This document shows, piece by piece, positions 9,993 to 17,937 of a stretch of DNA of 56,489 bases (the first letter of the stretch is position 1; every line of letters begins with the position of its first letter). This stretch comes from Sphingobacterium cavernae (GTDB lineage Bacteria > Bacteroidota > Bacteroidia > Sphingobacteriales > Sphingobacteriaceae), in contig NZ_VIQM01000030.1 of the NCBI RefSeq assembly GCF_008520265.1, positions 1 to 56,489 of the forward strand, given 5' to 3'. The notes under the pieces are model-generated. The model was not told the origin of the DNA, did not search any database, and worked only from the letters and a program-made list of their open reading frames with translations. A program made the position numbers and the translations under genes.

Positions 9993-10481
9993 ATGTTTAT
10001 TGAAAATAGTTTGTTTAAAATATCACCTCCTACAAAAGAAGATTTAATTTCAATAAGAGATTTATATACTAATTTATTAGTGATGAAATTTATTCCGAAT
10101 TCTTCACAAATTTGGAATATTCAATCTGTTGAAGCTAAAATAAAAAAGTTTCAGAATGATACTATAGGTATACATGTTGTCAAAACACATGAAAATGAAT
10201 TTATAGGAGAAGACTCAATTTTTAGTTCTACACAAGCAGATGTATATGAAATTGGATTTATACTTCATAATAGTTTTTGGGGAAAAGGTTTTGGAACAGC
10301 AATATGTTTGATGCTTATCAAATACTGTATTAATTTCCTAAATGCGCGAAAGGTAATTGCTAGAATGTATAAAGAAAATATAGCTTCGCAGAAAGTTTGT
10401 CTTAATGCAGGTATGCATCTTTGTCCGGCAAGCACAGAAGATATTAGATTAAGTAGACTAACTTATGTTTTCAGCAAATAA
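9993..10481 (+). CDS. GNAT-family N-acetyltransferase
   Basis: About 162 residues; the ATG at 9993 is preferred over the GTG one codon upstream. The fold signature is a RimJ/RimL-like acetyltransferase: EIGFILHNSFWGKGFGTAIC contains the acetyl-CoA pyrophosphate loop (GKGFGT), followed by ARKVIARMYKENIASQKVCLNAGM, the usual N.aS..v..k.GM ending. The substrate is unknown. It ends at a bidirectional hairpin shared with the convergent hpf gene. Confidence 0.85.
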   Translation: MFIENSLFKISPPTKEDLISIRDLYTNLLVMKFIPNSSQIWNIQSVEAKIKKFQNDTIGIHVVKTHENEFIGEDSIFSSTQADVYEIGFILHNSFWGKGFGTAICLMLIKYCINFLNARKVIARMYKENIASQKVCLNAGMHLCPASTEDIRLSRLTYVFSK

Positions 10482-10508
10482 AAAGGGATGTTTCGCAACA
10501 TCCCTTTT
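10481..10508. terminator. Bidirectional terminator between GNAT gene and hpf
   Basis: A 12-bp stem AAAAGGGATGTT (10481-10492) pairs with 10497-10508, with tetraloop TCGC. A-rich on one side and T-rich on the other, it fits both converging operons. Confidence 0.8.
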
Positions 10509-10529
10509 CTATTTTAAAAGAAAATAATC

Positions 10530-10871
10530 CTAAAACTCTTCTTCTTCTGAAAGAAGCTCTTTGTGATTACTTACTGCTGTACGTGTCTTCGTTTTATGTT
10601 TATTTATCTGTCTACGTAAGGATTCTACGGCAACATCGGTTGCCTCTTCGAAGCTTTTCGCTTGAGCTTTAGCGAATAATTGAGATCCTGGAATATTAAA
10701 TTTTAATTCCACAACTTTGTTAGCTTCATCTTCTACATTTTCTAGTCGTAAGTAACATACCCCTTCGATAATATTATCCAAAAATTGTTCTAGTTTACTA
10801 GTTTTTCTTTTGATAAAATCGATCAATTTTTGATCCGCATCGAATTTAATTGATTGCACAGTTACGTTCAT
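10530..10871 (-). CDS. hpf: Ribosome hibernation-promoting factor (short HPF/RaiA type)
   Basis: 113 residues of the S30AE fold: MNVTVQSIKFDADQKLIDFI at the start, the central LRLENVEDEANKVVELKF strand pair, and KAQAKSFEEATDVAVESLRRQ before a basic and then acidic tail. It binds the 30S decoding region and helps inactivate ribosomes in stationary phase. It follows xerC on the same strand with a 15-base gap containing AGGAGG-like bases; the xerC-hpf pair is common in Bacteroidota. The long-form C-terminal dimerisation domain is absent. Confidence 0.9.
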   Translation of the reverse strand: MNVTVQSIKFDADQKLIDFIKRKTSKLEQFLDNIIEGVCYLRLENVEDEANKVVELKFNIPGSQLFAKAQAKSFEEATDVAVESLRRQINKHKTKTRTAVSNHKELLSEEEEF

Positions 10872-10886
10872 GTTTTCCTCCTTTTT

Positions 10887-11768
10887 TTAAGCTTTTGGAT
10901 GTGCTTGTTTATAAATGTTTTTTAATCGCTCTACAGAATTGTGTGTATATATCTGCGTCGCAGACAATCCTGCATGTCCTAATAATTCTTTGATCGCGTT
11001 CAGATCAGCACCATTATCTAGCAGTGATGTAGCAAAACTGTGTCTAAGTATATGAGGACTTCTCTTTTTTTGCGATGTTATCATAGTTAGATATTTATTT
11101 ACTACACGATATACTAGTTTAGGATACGCTTTCTTGCCTTCTTTAGTAACGATCAAATGCTCAGAATTATTTTGTAATTTACTTTCTCTTTTTTTGTCTA
11201 AATACAGTTTAAGTTCATGAATCAATGAAGAATACATAGGAACAAACCTTAATTTGTTCCTTTTACCTAATATAAGGATTTTTTTATTAAAAAAATCAAT
11301 ATCTCTTTCTTTTATTTCTAATAATTCTGCCAGACGAATACCTGTTCCGAACAGCAGTTCTACAATGATGAAATCTCGATTATTCTCAAATGAATCATCC
11401 ATTTCTTCCATCTGCTCCAATAATAATGTCATTTTCTCCTTTTCAACTACTACAGGTAATTTCTTTCCAACTTTCAGAGCTTTAATTAAATGAACAGGGT
11501 TTGTTGGTGACAATGATTCACGTTGCAAGTATTTGTAATATGATTTAATAACAGAAATAGCACGATTAACTGAGGAGGCTGTTTTGCCATTCTCACGCAT
11601 TGAAGCAAAATAGTAGCGACAAAATTTGTAATCAACATCAGCAAATGAGATGTTTTCAGCTTCCAAAAAATCTAAATACGATTGTACTTCGGTATCATAG
11701 GCCGTAATGGTATGTGCTGAATAACGCTTCTCGTACTTTAAAAAATTAATGAAACTGCTTTTATACAT
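10887..11768 (-). CDS. xerC: Tyrosine recombinase XerC/D type
   Basis: 293 residues. The N-terminal SAM-like core-binding domain (SSFINFLKYEKRYSAHTITAY) is followed by a catalytic domain with Arg in GTGIRLAELLEI, His-x-x-Arg in SPHILRHSFATSLL, His in LLGHAGLSATQIY and the nucleophile Tyr in IYTHNSVERL. It resolves chromosome dimers at dif. Its position directly upstream of hpf marks it as the chromosomal Xer gene rather than an integrase of the prophage, which has its own transposase. Confidence 0.88.
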   Translation of the reverse strand: MYKSSFINFLKYEKRYSAHTITAYDTEVQSYLDFLEAENISFADVDYKFCRYYFASMRENGKTASSVNRAISVIKSYYKYLQRESLSPTNPVHLIKALKVGKKLPVVVEKEKMTLLLEQMEEMDDSFENNRDFIIVELLFGTGIRLAELLEIKERDIDFFNKKILILGKRNKLRFVPMYSSLIHELKLYLDKKRESKLQNNSEHLIVTKEGKKAYPKLVYRVVNKYLTMITSQKKRSPHILRHSFATSLLDNGADLNAIKELLGHAGLSATQIYTHNSVERLKNIYKQAHPKA

Positions 11769-11961
11769 AGATATTGTCTTACTTCAATCAATATAAATAA
11801 TATCTAGGAATATAACTAGCTTAACGATTAGAATGTTTCCGAAAACTCAAATAAAATTTTTCTATGAGAAAAAGTGCAATAAGATGAGCAAAATACAAGA
11901 ATATCGATGTGATTTTTAATATCAAAAAGCTTTAACCTATATTTAGATAAATATTTGAGAT

Positions 11962-12864
11962 ATGAAATTCGGACAAGTACCTGATCCATCGATCATAGAT
12001 TTTACAATTACGCCAACACCTCCAGAGACAATTCAATTATTAAACGAAAATAAGGATAATAATCCTATGGAAGTGTATGTAGGATGTGCCAAATGGAATA
12101 AAACCGATTTAAAGGGTTTCTATCCGAGAGGCACAAAAGATGAATTGGCTTATTATTCTACGCAATTTAATTCAATCGAATTAAATGCTACTTTCTATAA
12201 TTCACCAAGCAAACAGCAAGTGGAAACTTGGCGAGATAAGACGCCTAAAGATTTCAAGTTTTTTCCAAAAATCCCACAATCTATTAGCCATTTTTCGAGA
12301 TTGCTCAATACCAACGAAAAAGTCAAAGAATTTGTCGATTCTACAGCTTTATTTGAAGATAAATTCGGGATGGCTTTTCTTCAGCTGATTGATAACTTTA
12401 AGCCAAAGGATTTTGATAGACTTGAAAAGTTTTTAAAAGATTTTCCAAAAGGTTATCCGCTAGCAGTTGAAGTGCGCAATGAAGAATGGTTTAAACCAGA
12501 AGTAGCAGAAAAATTCTACAAATTATTAGAAGAGACCAATAAAACAAATGTTTTGGTGGATACAGCAGGTCGACGTGATATGATGCATATGCGATTGACT
12601 ACCCCTACTGCATTTGTTCGTTATGTTGGCGCGAATCACCCTTCGGATTACACGCGATTAGATGAATGGATTGATACCATTGTGATATGGAAAGAAGCTG
12701 GTTTGAAACAATTATATTTCTTCATACACCAAAATGTGGAAGTAGAATCTCCTCTTTTAGCGGCTCATTTTATTGAAAAATTAAATAAAGCTATCGGTAC
12801 AAATCTACCCATACCTAAAAAACCAGATGACCCCAAAAAAGGTGGAAATGGAACATTATTCTAA
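11962..12864 (+). CDS. DUF72 (YecE-like) protein
   Basis: 300 residues. The DUF72 TIM-barrel features are visible: VYVGCAKWNKTDLKGFYP near residue 38, FNSIELNATFYNSPSKQQVETW, DFKFFPKIPQSISH, LAVEVRNEEWF and the C-terminal YFFIHQNVEVESPLLAAHF. The biochemical role of the family is not settled. A VOC gene starts six bases after its stop, so they are probably an operon. Confidence 0.85.
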   Translation: MKFGQVPDPSIIDFTITPTPPETIQLLNENKDNNPMEVYVGCAKWNKTDLKGFYPRGTKDELAYYSTQFNSIELNATFYNSPSKQQVETWRDKTPKDFKFFPKIPQSISHFSRLLNTNEKVKEFVDSTALFEDKFGMAFLQLIDNFKPKDFDRLEKFLKDFPKGYPLAVEVRNEEWFKPEVAEKFYKLLEETNKTNVLVDTAGRRDMMHMRLTTPTAFVRYVGANHPSDYTRLDEWIDTIVIWKEAGLKQLYFFIHQNVEVESPLLAAHFIEKLNKAIGTNLPIPKKPDDPKKGGNGTLF

Positions 12865-12869
12865 GATAT

Positions 12870-13256
12870 ATGAAGCTCAATAAAGTACACCATATCGCTC
12901 TTATAGTAAGTGATTACGAAAAATCTAAATATTTCTACACCGAAATATTGGGACTAGAAATCTTAAAAGAAACCTTTCGAGCGTCTCGTAATTCCTATAA
13001 ATTAGATTTAGCACTAAATGGTCAATACATTATTGAGCTTTTTTCCTTTCCTGATTATGTGACACGTCCAAGCTATCCCGAAGCTTTAGGTTTGCGTCAC
13101 CTCGCATTTGAAGTAAAGGATATCGAGCAAGCAGCCAATGAACTACAGCTAAACAATATCCCCACAGAAGCTATACGCACGGATGAAATCACCAGAAAAA
13201 GATTTCTTTTCTTCGCCGATCCTGATGGATTGCCGTTGGAGTTTTATGAATGTTAA
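12870..13256 (+). CDS. VOC-superfamily glyoxalase/dioxygenase-like protein
   Basis: 128 residues, one vicinal-oxygen-chelate unit: KVHHIALIVSDYEKSKYFYT, then HLAFEVKDIEQAANEL and FFADPDGLPLEFYE. Candidate metal ligands are the His near the N-terminus, the His in LRHLAFE and the last Glu. The sequence is close to the GloA2/YaeR-like group of unknown substrate. It is probably co-transcribed with the DUF72 gene. Confidence 0.85.
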   Translation: MKLNKVHHIALIVSDYEKSKYFYTEILGLEILKETFRASRNSYKLDLALNGQYIIELFSFPDYVTRPSYPEALGLRHLAFEVKDIEQAANELQLNNIPTEAIRTDEITRKRFLFFADPDGLPLEFYEC

Positions 13257-13269
13257 AACAATTAAATAC

Positions 13270-13617
13270 CTATCTCACGACAGCTAAAACTTCCGTAGCC
13301 ATTTTAAGATTATATTCTTCAGTCATGGATTTATGGTTGATCAGATCCACTATAGTTCCAATAAGACAAAATCCTCCAGTAAAAAAGTAAAGTATTCCCA
13401 TAGCAATCTGTCCCAATACAAAACGTTGTACCCCAGCAATAATGACTAATCCTAATAAAGTAAATAATAAGATATCTTGTGCTTTCTTTCTTCTGGTAGC
13501 ATAGATTTGAACAAAAGTCCTGAGTTTTGATTCGTCGAGACCTGCTGTGATGTGATTTAAATTCATCAATTCCTCATTGGTAATCCCATCAAGGTGTATA
13601 AAAGGGTTAGTTGCCAT
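13270..13617 (-). CDS. TM2-domain membrane protein
   Basis: 115 residues. A cytoplasmic N-terminus (about 50 residues) precedes a TM2 domain: RRKKAQDILLFTLLG, then GVQRFVLGQIAMGILYFFTGG and a second helix LIGTIVDLINH. The G..rFy.G....Gi.....gG pattern and DLI are the hallmarks. Its start overlaps the end of the DUF2752 gene by 11 bases, so the two are translationally coupled. Function unknown. Confidence 0.85.
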   Translation of the reverse strand: MATNPFIHLDGITNEELMNLNHITAGLDESKLRTFVQIYATRRKKAQDILLFTLLGLVIIAGVQRFVLGQIAMGILYFFTGGFCLIGTIVDLINHKSMTEEYNLKMATEVLAVVR

Positions 13618-13900
13618 TTTTATATTTAAGTTTATATCTAATCAATTGATTAATTCGGTAAAATAAGACTATACATACAGGAATCCCAAGCCAATGCATC
13701 TCAAAGGAATTCCGAAATTCGCCATGTAAAACTAAATGTATAGACTTCCCTAATCCACAACCAGGACACCATTTGAATCCAAGATTATGTACTGGACATA
13801 TTGTAGAGTCATTCTCTTCTAAGTTCAGGTTATAAAGAATAATAAACGCAGTAACCCATATCAGGAGTTCTAATGGAATATTCTTTAATGCCTTAACCAT
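13607..13900 (-). CDS. DUF2752 membrane protein
   Basis: 97 residues with two membrane helices (LELLIWVTAFIILYNL and HWLGIPVCIVLFYRI) flanking the Cys motif CPVHNLGFKWCPGCGLGKSI that defines DUF2752. It pairs with the TM2 gene, a frequent combination in Bacteroidota. Function unknown. Confidence 0.85.
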   Translation of the reverse strand: MVKALKNIPLELLIWVTAFIILYNLNLEENDSTICPVHNLGFKWCPGCGLGKSIHLVLHGEFRNSFEMHWLGIPVCIVLFYRINQLIRYKLKYKNGN

Positions 13901-13956
13901 ATGTCTCAGAAAGTTAGATAAATTATGGAATTAAAGCAAATGATTAATATTGTATT

Positions 13957-14490
13957 CTAATCCTTCCAAATACCTAATTTATGATTACGAGCAAAGACTT
14001 GAGCTTCGTAAAATAATTTATCATGCTTAACGTTCGGACTAATGGTCATTACGGTAGCATAACCATTTTTAACTAGATCTTCATTGAGAAATGTACCATC
14101 ATTTAAATATACATAAGCTAAAGTCCTGCCGTAACGATCGATTGAGTCCACATCAAATGATAACTTCAGGTAAGAATGTTTGGTTAAGATACTATCTGTA
14201 TATGCTTTAGCGTGGACTCCAAAAGGATGTTTCTTCTTATTAAAAACATTTTTGTTCTCTGGAGCGTCAATACCAATAAGGCGAATTTTTACGCGCTGAC
14301 TATCTGCATTTAACACCCAAAATGTATCGCCATCTACAAAACCATCAACTTTAAAAATAGTTGGATCTATAAACATTTTCTCTTCGAATTTTTCATCAAA
14401 TGAAATCGTAGAATGAGTATTAATCTGGGATTGGCAATAGGTAAGCAAGGTCGTTATGAACAGTAAATTAAGTCTCAGCATATTTTTCAT
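13957..14490 (-). CDS. Thermonuclease (SNase-like) lipoprotein
   Basis: 177 residues with a signal peptide ending LLTYCQS (probable lipoprotein Cys). The SNase fold follows: DGFVDGDTFWVL, VKIRLIGIDAPENK (catalytic Arg and Asp/Glu area), HAKAYTDSIL, DSIDRYGRTLAYVYL (second Arg) and ARNHKLGIWKD at the end. It would be an exported Ca-dependent nuclease. It is probably monocistronic; 14491-14694 upstream holds only its promoter region and the terminator of the next operon. Confidence 0.85.
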   Translation of the reverse strand: MKNMLRLNLLFITTLLTYCQSQINTHSTISFDEKFEEKMFIDPTIFKVDGFVDGDTFWVLNADSQRVKIRLIGIDAPENKNVFNKKKHPFGVHAKAYTDSILTKHSYLKLSFDVDSIDRYGRTLAYVYLNDGTFLNEDLVKNGYATVMTISPNVKHDKLFYEAQVFARNHKLGIWKD

Positions 14491-14624
14491 TTGGGTACAA
14501 ATATACCTTAACTTACAATTTTTCCATATAACTTTTTACTAACTCAAACCCCTTTTCTTTCTACTTTACAACCAACAGCTTTCCTTACGGTTTCCCGTAA
14601 ACAATACATTTATATAAAATAAAA

Positions 14625-14648
14625 AAAGTAGACCTTTCGATCTACTTT
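14625..14648 (-). terminator. Terminator of the kinase/regulator operon
   Basis: AAAGTAGA (14625-14632) pairs with TCTACTTT (14641-14648). Read on the minus strand the stem is followed by a run of T, downstream of the response-regulator stop at 14695. Confidence 0.7.
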
Positions 14649-14694
14649 CTTATTGATATTTAAGTTAATAAGGGATTAGTAAAATTTTTAGTAG

Positions 14695-15360
14695 CTATAT
14701 AAAACCTTTGTCTTTACAATAAGCTACTAGCTGTTCGTTGTTAGTAAATGAGAGTACTTCACGCATGGTGTTAAGGCGTTTTTCTATACTACTTAGCCCA
14801 GACGGTTTTACATTCATTTGTTTTAAATAATGAGGGATATCCATTTGTTTTACACCATCAGCAAGGTATTTTACAATTAGAATATCTACTGTACTAAATT
14901 CAAATGTATTTTTTTCTTTAAGAATTTGTTTAATATCTTGCGAGGCATACGTTTTATCGTTGCTTAATGCTTTTAACGCTTCATTCAAATATTGTGCGTC
15001 ACGTCTCGCTTTACGTACATAAGCATCAATTCCATAATTATTAAATAATTTATTGATTATAACTGGACGGTTCTCTCCAGAAAAAACTAATATTTTGATT
15101 GTTGGTTGTATCACTTTTACCGCTTGAATTAAATCGATTCCGCTTGTAATACGTTGCTTATTGTTATCTTCTTCAAAAGATAAATCAGTTATAAGTACAT
15201 CATACGGGGCTTGATCTTGCAATGCTTTGCTAATCCAAGCTAAGGCATCATCACAATAGTATACATATTTAGCTTCCTGCACGCCCAAATCATTCAATGT
15301 ACGTTGTACTGAAATATTGGCGACCTCGTGATCTTCTGCAATTAAGACTTTTTTAAACAT
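14695..15360 (-). CDS. Response regulator, DNA-binding
   Basis: 221 residues. The receiver domain shows the acidic pair in LIAEDHEVANIS, the phospho-acceptor Asp in VLITDLSFEEDN, a Ser in ILVFSGENRP and Lys in YVRKARRD. The C-terminal about 80 residues (FSTVDILIVKYLADGVKQMD, then KPSGLSSIEKRLNTMREVL) have the layout of a LuxR/FixJ-like helix-turn-helix. It lies 15 bases after the histidine kinase and is surely its partner. Targets are unknown. Confidence 0.85.
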   Translation of the reverse strand: MFKKVLIAEDHEVANISVQRTLNDLGVQEAKYVYYCDDALAWISKALQDQAPYDVLITDLSFEEDNNKQRITSGIDLIQAVKVIQPTIKILVFSGENRPVIINKLFNNYGIDAYVRKARRDAQYLNEALKALSNDKTYASQDIKQILKEKNTFEFSTVDILIVKYLADGVKQMDIPHYLKQMNVKPSGLSSIEKRLNTMREVLSFTNNEQLVAYCKDKGFI

Positions 15361-15375
15361 ACAACCTTGTAAAGT

Positions 15376-17082
15376 TTAGTAGAAAGGAATTTCCACGTTA
15401 ATTTGCGTTCCGTTTTTCCTTTCTAAATCAAAGTTAATCGTACCGCCTAACTTTTCAATACGGTTTCCCGTATTAACCAATCCATTTCCTTTATTAAAAT
15501 TATTTAAAAGACCAACACCATTGTCAGAGTAGTGAATATGCAGTTTATCAGAAATCAATTCAAACCTAATAATCAACTCGTTAGCACCACTGTGTTTTCG
15601 CATATTTACAAGCAACTCTTGTAGGATTGATAATAACTCTTCTTTAATATTTTTTGAAATTTTATTCCAAAGTACGTCATCATTACCTATGATAAATAAT
15701 TTTAATTTTTCATGTGTAAACGATTTTATCAGATTAGCTATCTCATTCTCAAAAGACCTATTTGATTCCATATCATCTGTATCGTAAGAAATATCTCTTG
15801 ACTTTTCGTACATATATTCTAACCTATCCAATAGCTCATTACGATCGAGGTGTACCCCATATTCAATCTCAGACATGACACGATATATACCATTTGCGAC
15901 TACATCATGCACTTTTTTCGAAGTTTTTAGTTGATTTTCTTTGATTTTGGCTTCAGTTTCTAATTTAAGCTGCTGCCTACGTTTATTATATCGATAAATA
16001 AAAAATCCAAAACTGATTAAGAAAATCGCAATTATACTAATTGCAATAGATCTATGCCTTATCATTTTGATATCTTTATCCAATATTTCTTTTTGCAATT
16101 GAAAGTTTTCTGTCTTATTCTTTTCGGCTTCATAGCGAATCATCGCATATTGATTGCTCGCTTTGAGACGTGAAATCCGCACACTGTCACTTAAATTCTT
16201 ATAAATAGCAAAATAATACTTAGCCGAATCCGCTTTACTTAATTGTACTAACCTTTCTGCTGCATTAATCTTATCCTTTGCGCTTTTTAATTTTGTAGCA
16301 ATTTGAAATGTTCTTTGCGCATAGAATAAAGCCGAGTCTAGATTTTTATTTGAATAATACTGATACAAATGTGCATAAGACGCATTCATACCGTATAAAT
16401 CATCCTCTTTAATACGAATATTTAATGCTTTATGAAAATCTTGAGTAGGGTTATATGTAGCATCTATGTGCCATTTTGTATTTGCATAATTGGATAGTAC
16501 ACGTGCATATTCATTCTTCGAAGAAAAATTTGAGCTTACAATGGTATCAAAAATTGCATAAGCCTCTTTAAATTTTTTCGCATAGGATAAGGTGACTGCC
16601 TTATTATTAGAATATGTTGCGGTATTCAAACTATCAGTTGCAAATTCAATTGCCAAATCATAATATTTAATTGCCTCAATATGATCACCATAACCCGATA
16701 TTGCATTCCCCAAATTATTATAATTATAAGCCAAGAGTGCATAATGGTCCTTATTTCTCTTATTTATAAGCCTATCTGCTTCAATAGATGTCTCTTGTGA
16801 ACCGTAAAAATCACCCTCCAAAAAGAGTGTAATAGCCATCTGAATAAGACATGTAGCAGCAGTAAGACTATCCCCCTTTTCCAAAAATTCATCCGATGCC
16901 AAGTCGAAATAAAGAAATGAACTATCTAATTTATTTTCTTGAAGTAAGGTATTGGCTCTTGTGTAATTCGTATTTATCTCAGTTTTATGAGGAGAATTAC
17001 GAATTGATTTAGTTGGATTCTCACCACAAGAAACTGTAATCAAAAGGATAAAGGCAAATAATATAATTACTGATTTTAACAC
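15376..17082 (-). CDS. TPR-containing lipoprotein sensor histidine kinase
   Basis: 568 residues, GTG start. The signal peptide ends ITVSCGEN (lipobox Cys about residue 19). Tetratricopeptide repeats cover about 35-320 (e.g. LLAYNYNNLGNAISGYGDHIEAIKYYD). One membrane helix lies near 340-362 (SIAISIIAIFLISFGFFIYRY). A HisKA_3-like helix carries the phospho-His in SKKVHDVVANGIYRVM, and the ATPase domain has ELLVNMRKHSGA (N-box), YSDNGVGL (G1) and KGNGLVNTGNRIEKLGG (G2). It is a NarL-class kinase with a periplasmic TPR sensor, cotranscribed with the regulator. A short exported peptide gene lies directly upstream and is a candidate ligand (inference). Confidence 0.88.
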   Translation of the reverse strand: MLKSVIILFAFILLITVSCGENPTKSIRNSPHKTEINTNYTRANTLLQENKLDSSFLYFDLASDEFLEKGDSLTAATCLIQMAITLFLEGDFYGSQETSIEADRLINKRNKDHYALLAYNYNNLGNAISGYGDHIEAIKYYDLAIEFATDSLNTATYSNNKAVTLSYAKKFKEAYAIFDTIVSSNFSSKNEYARVLSNYANTKWHIDATYNPTQDFHKALNIRIKEDDLYGMNASYAHLYQYYSNKNLDSALFYAQRTFQIATKLKSAKDKINAAERLVQLSKADSAKYYFAIYKNLSDSVRISRLKASNQYAMIRYEAEKNKTENFQLQKEILDKDIKMIRHRSIAISIIAIFLISFGFFIYRYNKRRQQLKLETEAKIKENQLKTSKKVHDVVANGIYRVMSEIEYGVHLDRNELLDRLEYMYEKSRDISYDTDDMESNRSFENEIANLIKSFTHEKLKLFIIGNDDVLWNKISKNIKEELLSILQELLVNMRKHSGANELIIRFELISDKLHIHYSDNGVGLLNNFNKGNGLVNTGNRIEKLGGTINFDLERKNGTQINVEIPFY

Positions 17083-17120
17083 TAGATTTCTTAGATGTTT
17101 GGATCAACAATATAGCTAAA

Positions 17121-17156
17121 AAAAATAAGGCAGGTAAAATTACCTGCCTTATTTTT
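17121..17156. terminator. 16-bp-stem terminator just after the 59-residue peptide gene
   Basis: AAAAATAAGGCAGGTA (17121-17136) pairs with 17141-17156 around loop AAAT. On the minus strand it begins one base after the peptide stop codon and is followed by T/A-rich sequence, so it separates the peptide transcript from the kinase operon. Confidence 0.85.
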
Positions 17157-17336
17157 TTAGCTAATTATAGGATTCCCTATCGGTAATATAGGTGGTACTG
17201 GTGGAATCGGAGGTCTGACAGCACCCTTGTCTCCTGTATTTTCATTGTTATCAGTCAGAATTACATTATTTTCATTTTGTAAATTGCATACTGGTCCCGT
17301 GCTCCATAGTAAGGCTATGAACAAAATCATTTTCAT
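17157..17336 (-). CDS. 59-residue exported proline-rich peptide (unrecognised)
   Basis: ATG at 17336-17334, stop TAA at 17159-17157. It has a signal-like hydrophobic N-terminus (MKMILFIALLWSTGPVC), then an Asn/Glu-rich middle (QNENNVILTDNNENTGD) and a proline-rich tail (RPPIPPVPPILPIGNPIIS). The strong hairpin that begins right after its stop supports a real, separately terminated gene. It lies about 75 bases upstream of the TPR histidine kinase, same strand. I do not recognise a family. It could be a secreted peptide signal, a small surface peptide, or a leader peptide. Confidence 0.55.
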   Translation of the reverse strand: MKMILFIALLWSTGPVCNLQNENNVILTDNNENTGDKGAVRPPIPPVPPILPIGNPIIS

Positions 17337-17400
17337 GGTATTAAAAATTAAAGGTCAAAAACTAGTCTCAGTCGTTTCCTCACGACTATGACTTTGTAAT

Positions 17401-17416
17401 TCAGAAGGCCTTCTGA
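17401..17416. promoter_or_regulatory. Perfect 16-bp palindrome upstream of the peptide gene
   Basis: TCAGAAGGCCTTCTGA, about 65 bases 5' of the peptide ATG. A second inverted repeat, AGTCGT-N6-ACGACT (17370-17387), lies between them and would form a leader hairpin. The palindrome could be a dimeric regulator site; no direct evidence. Confidence 0.35.
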
Positions 17417-17475
17417 TTTTGCGGGAAGTAGTAAGTGCAAAGGGAACCATTTATACTTCCCTTTTCGTAAATAAT

Positions 17476-17483
17476 TACCTTTG
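17476..17483 (+). promoter_or_regulatory. Bacteroidota -7 element (TACCTTTG)
   Basis: Matches the TAnnTTTG consensus. The -33 region is not a clear TTTG. If used, it would transcribe rightward through 17490-17746 to the 53-residue gene. The interval 17490-17746 contains no convincing gene. Confidence 0.35.
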
Positions 17484-17592
17484 CAATTACCGTTTGAAAA
17501 CCATTTTATATCTTTATGTCTTACTGATCAATAGATGTATCTTGATTTCCTTGAAGCAAATATATTCAGCTACAAAACGCTGTAATGCACAC

Positions 17593-17628
17593 ATTTCTGA
17601 GATTTCTGCTATTTCCGATTTTTCCGAT
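17593..17628. repeat. Four tandem copies of a 9-bp unit
   Basis: ATTTCTGAG, ATTTCTGCT, ATTTCCGAT and TTTTCCGAT stand head to tail. Short iterons near a transposable-phage edge could be protein-binding sites, but no matching array is seen at the other end. Confidence 0.5.
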
Positions 17629-17746
17629 GCAATAAAATAGTTAGTTTGAATTTAAAATCGCCAAAACGGCTAGACCCAAATATCTAATATTTTTATAAAA
17701 CGAGTTGTGCTATTTTTATTTTAATTTTAGGCAAATTTTACATGCG

Positions 17747-17908
17747 ATGAATGAGGATAAAATACTTCCATTTTTACACCTATATAACAAGTATAAAAGA
17801 CTTGAGAAACTTGAGCAAAACATCAAAGAAAAGGAAAGATTTCGGGATTTAGCTCAAGAAATATTGGACGCATACAATCAAGTATTGAGAAATATTAAAG
17901 CCCTTTAA
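17747..17908 (+). CDS. 53-residue coiled-coil protein, unrecognised
   Basis: ATG at 17747 (MNEDKILPFLHLYNKYKRL..). The highly charged, heptad-like sequence (YKRLEKLEQNIKEKERFRDL, then AQEILDAYNQVLRNIKAL) suggests a helical bundle or coiled coil. It ends inside a 15-bp terminator stem, which supports expression. It converges with the adenine methylase, and it is unclear whether it belongs to the phage or the chromosome. Confidence 0.5.
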   Translation: MNEDKILPFLHLYNKYKRLEKLEQNIKEKERFRDLAQEILDAYNQVLRNIKAL

Positions 17909-17930
17909 AAACTAATTTAAAGGGCTTTAA
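17895..17930. terminator. Bidirectional terminator at the phage/chromosome edge
   Basis: TTAAAGCCCTTTAAA (17895-17909) pairs with TTTAAAGGGCTTTAA (17916-17930), loop of six. It overlaps the stop of the 53-residue gene and lies eight bases from the methylase stop. Confidence 0.85.
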
Positions 17931-17937
17931 AATAGTT

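Noticed and set aside
10887..11768. Tyrosine recombinase as the integrase of the prophage
   Set aside because: It lies 6 kb outside the phage beside hpf, the usual chromosomal xerC place, and the phage has a MuA-like transposase.
17419..17640. 73-residue plus-strand ORF
   Set aside because: It starts upstream of the only promoter-like box, has biased repeats (ISEISAISDFSD) from the 9-bp array and no protein-like composition.
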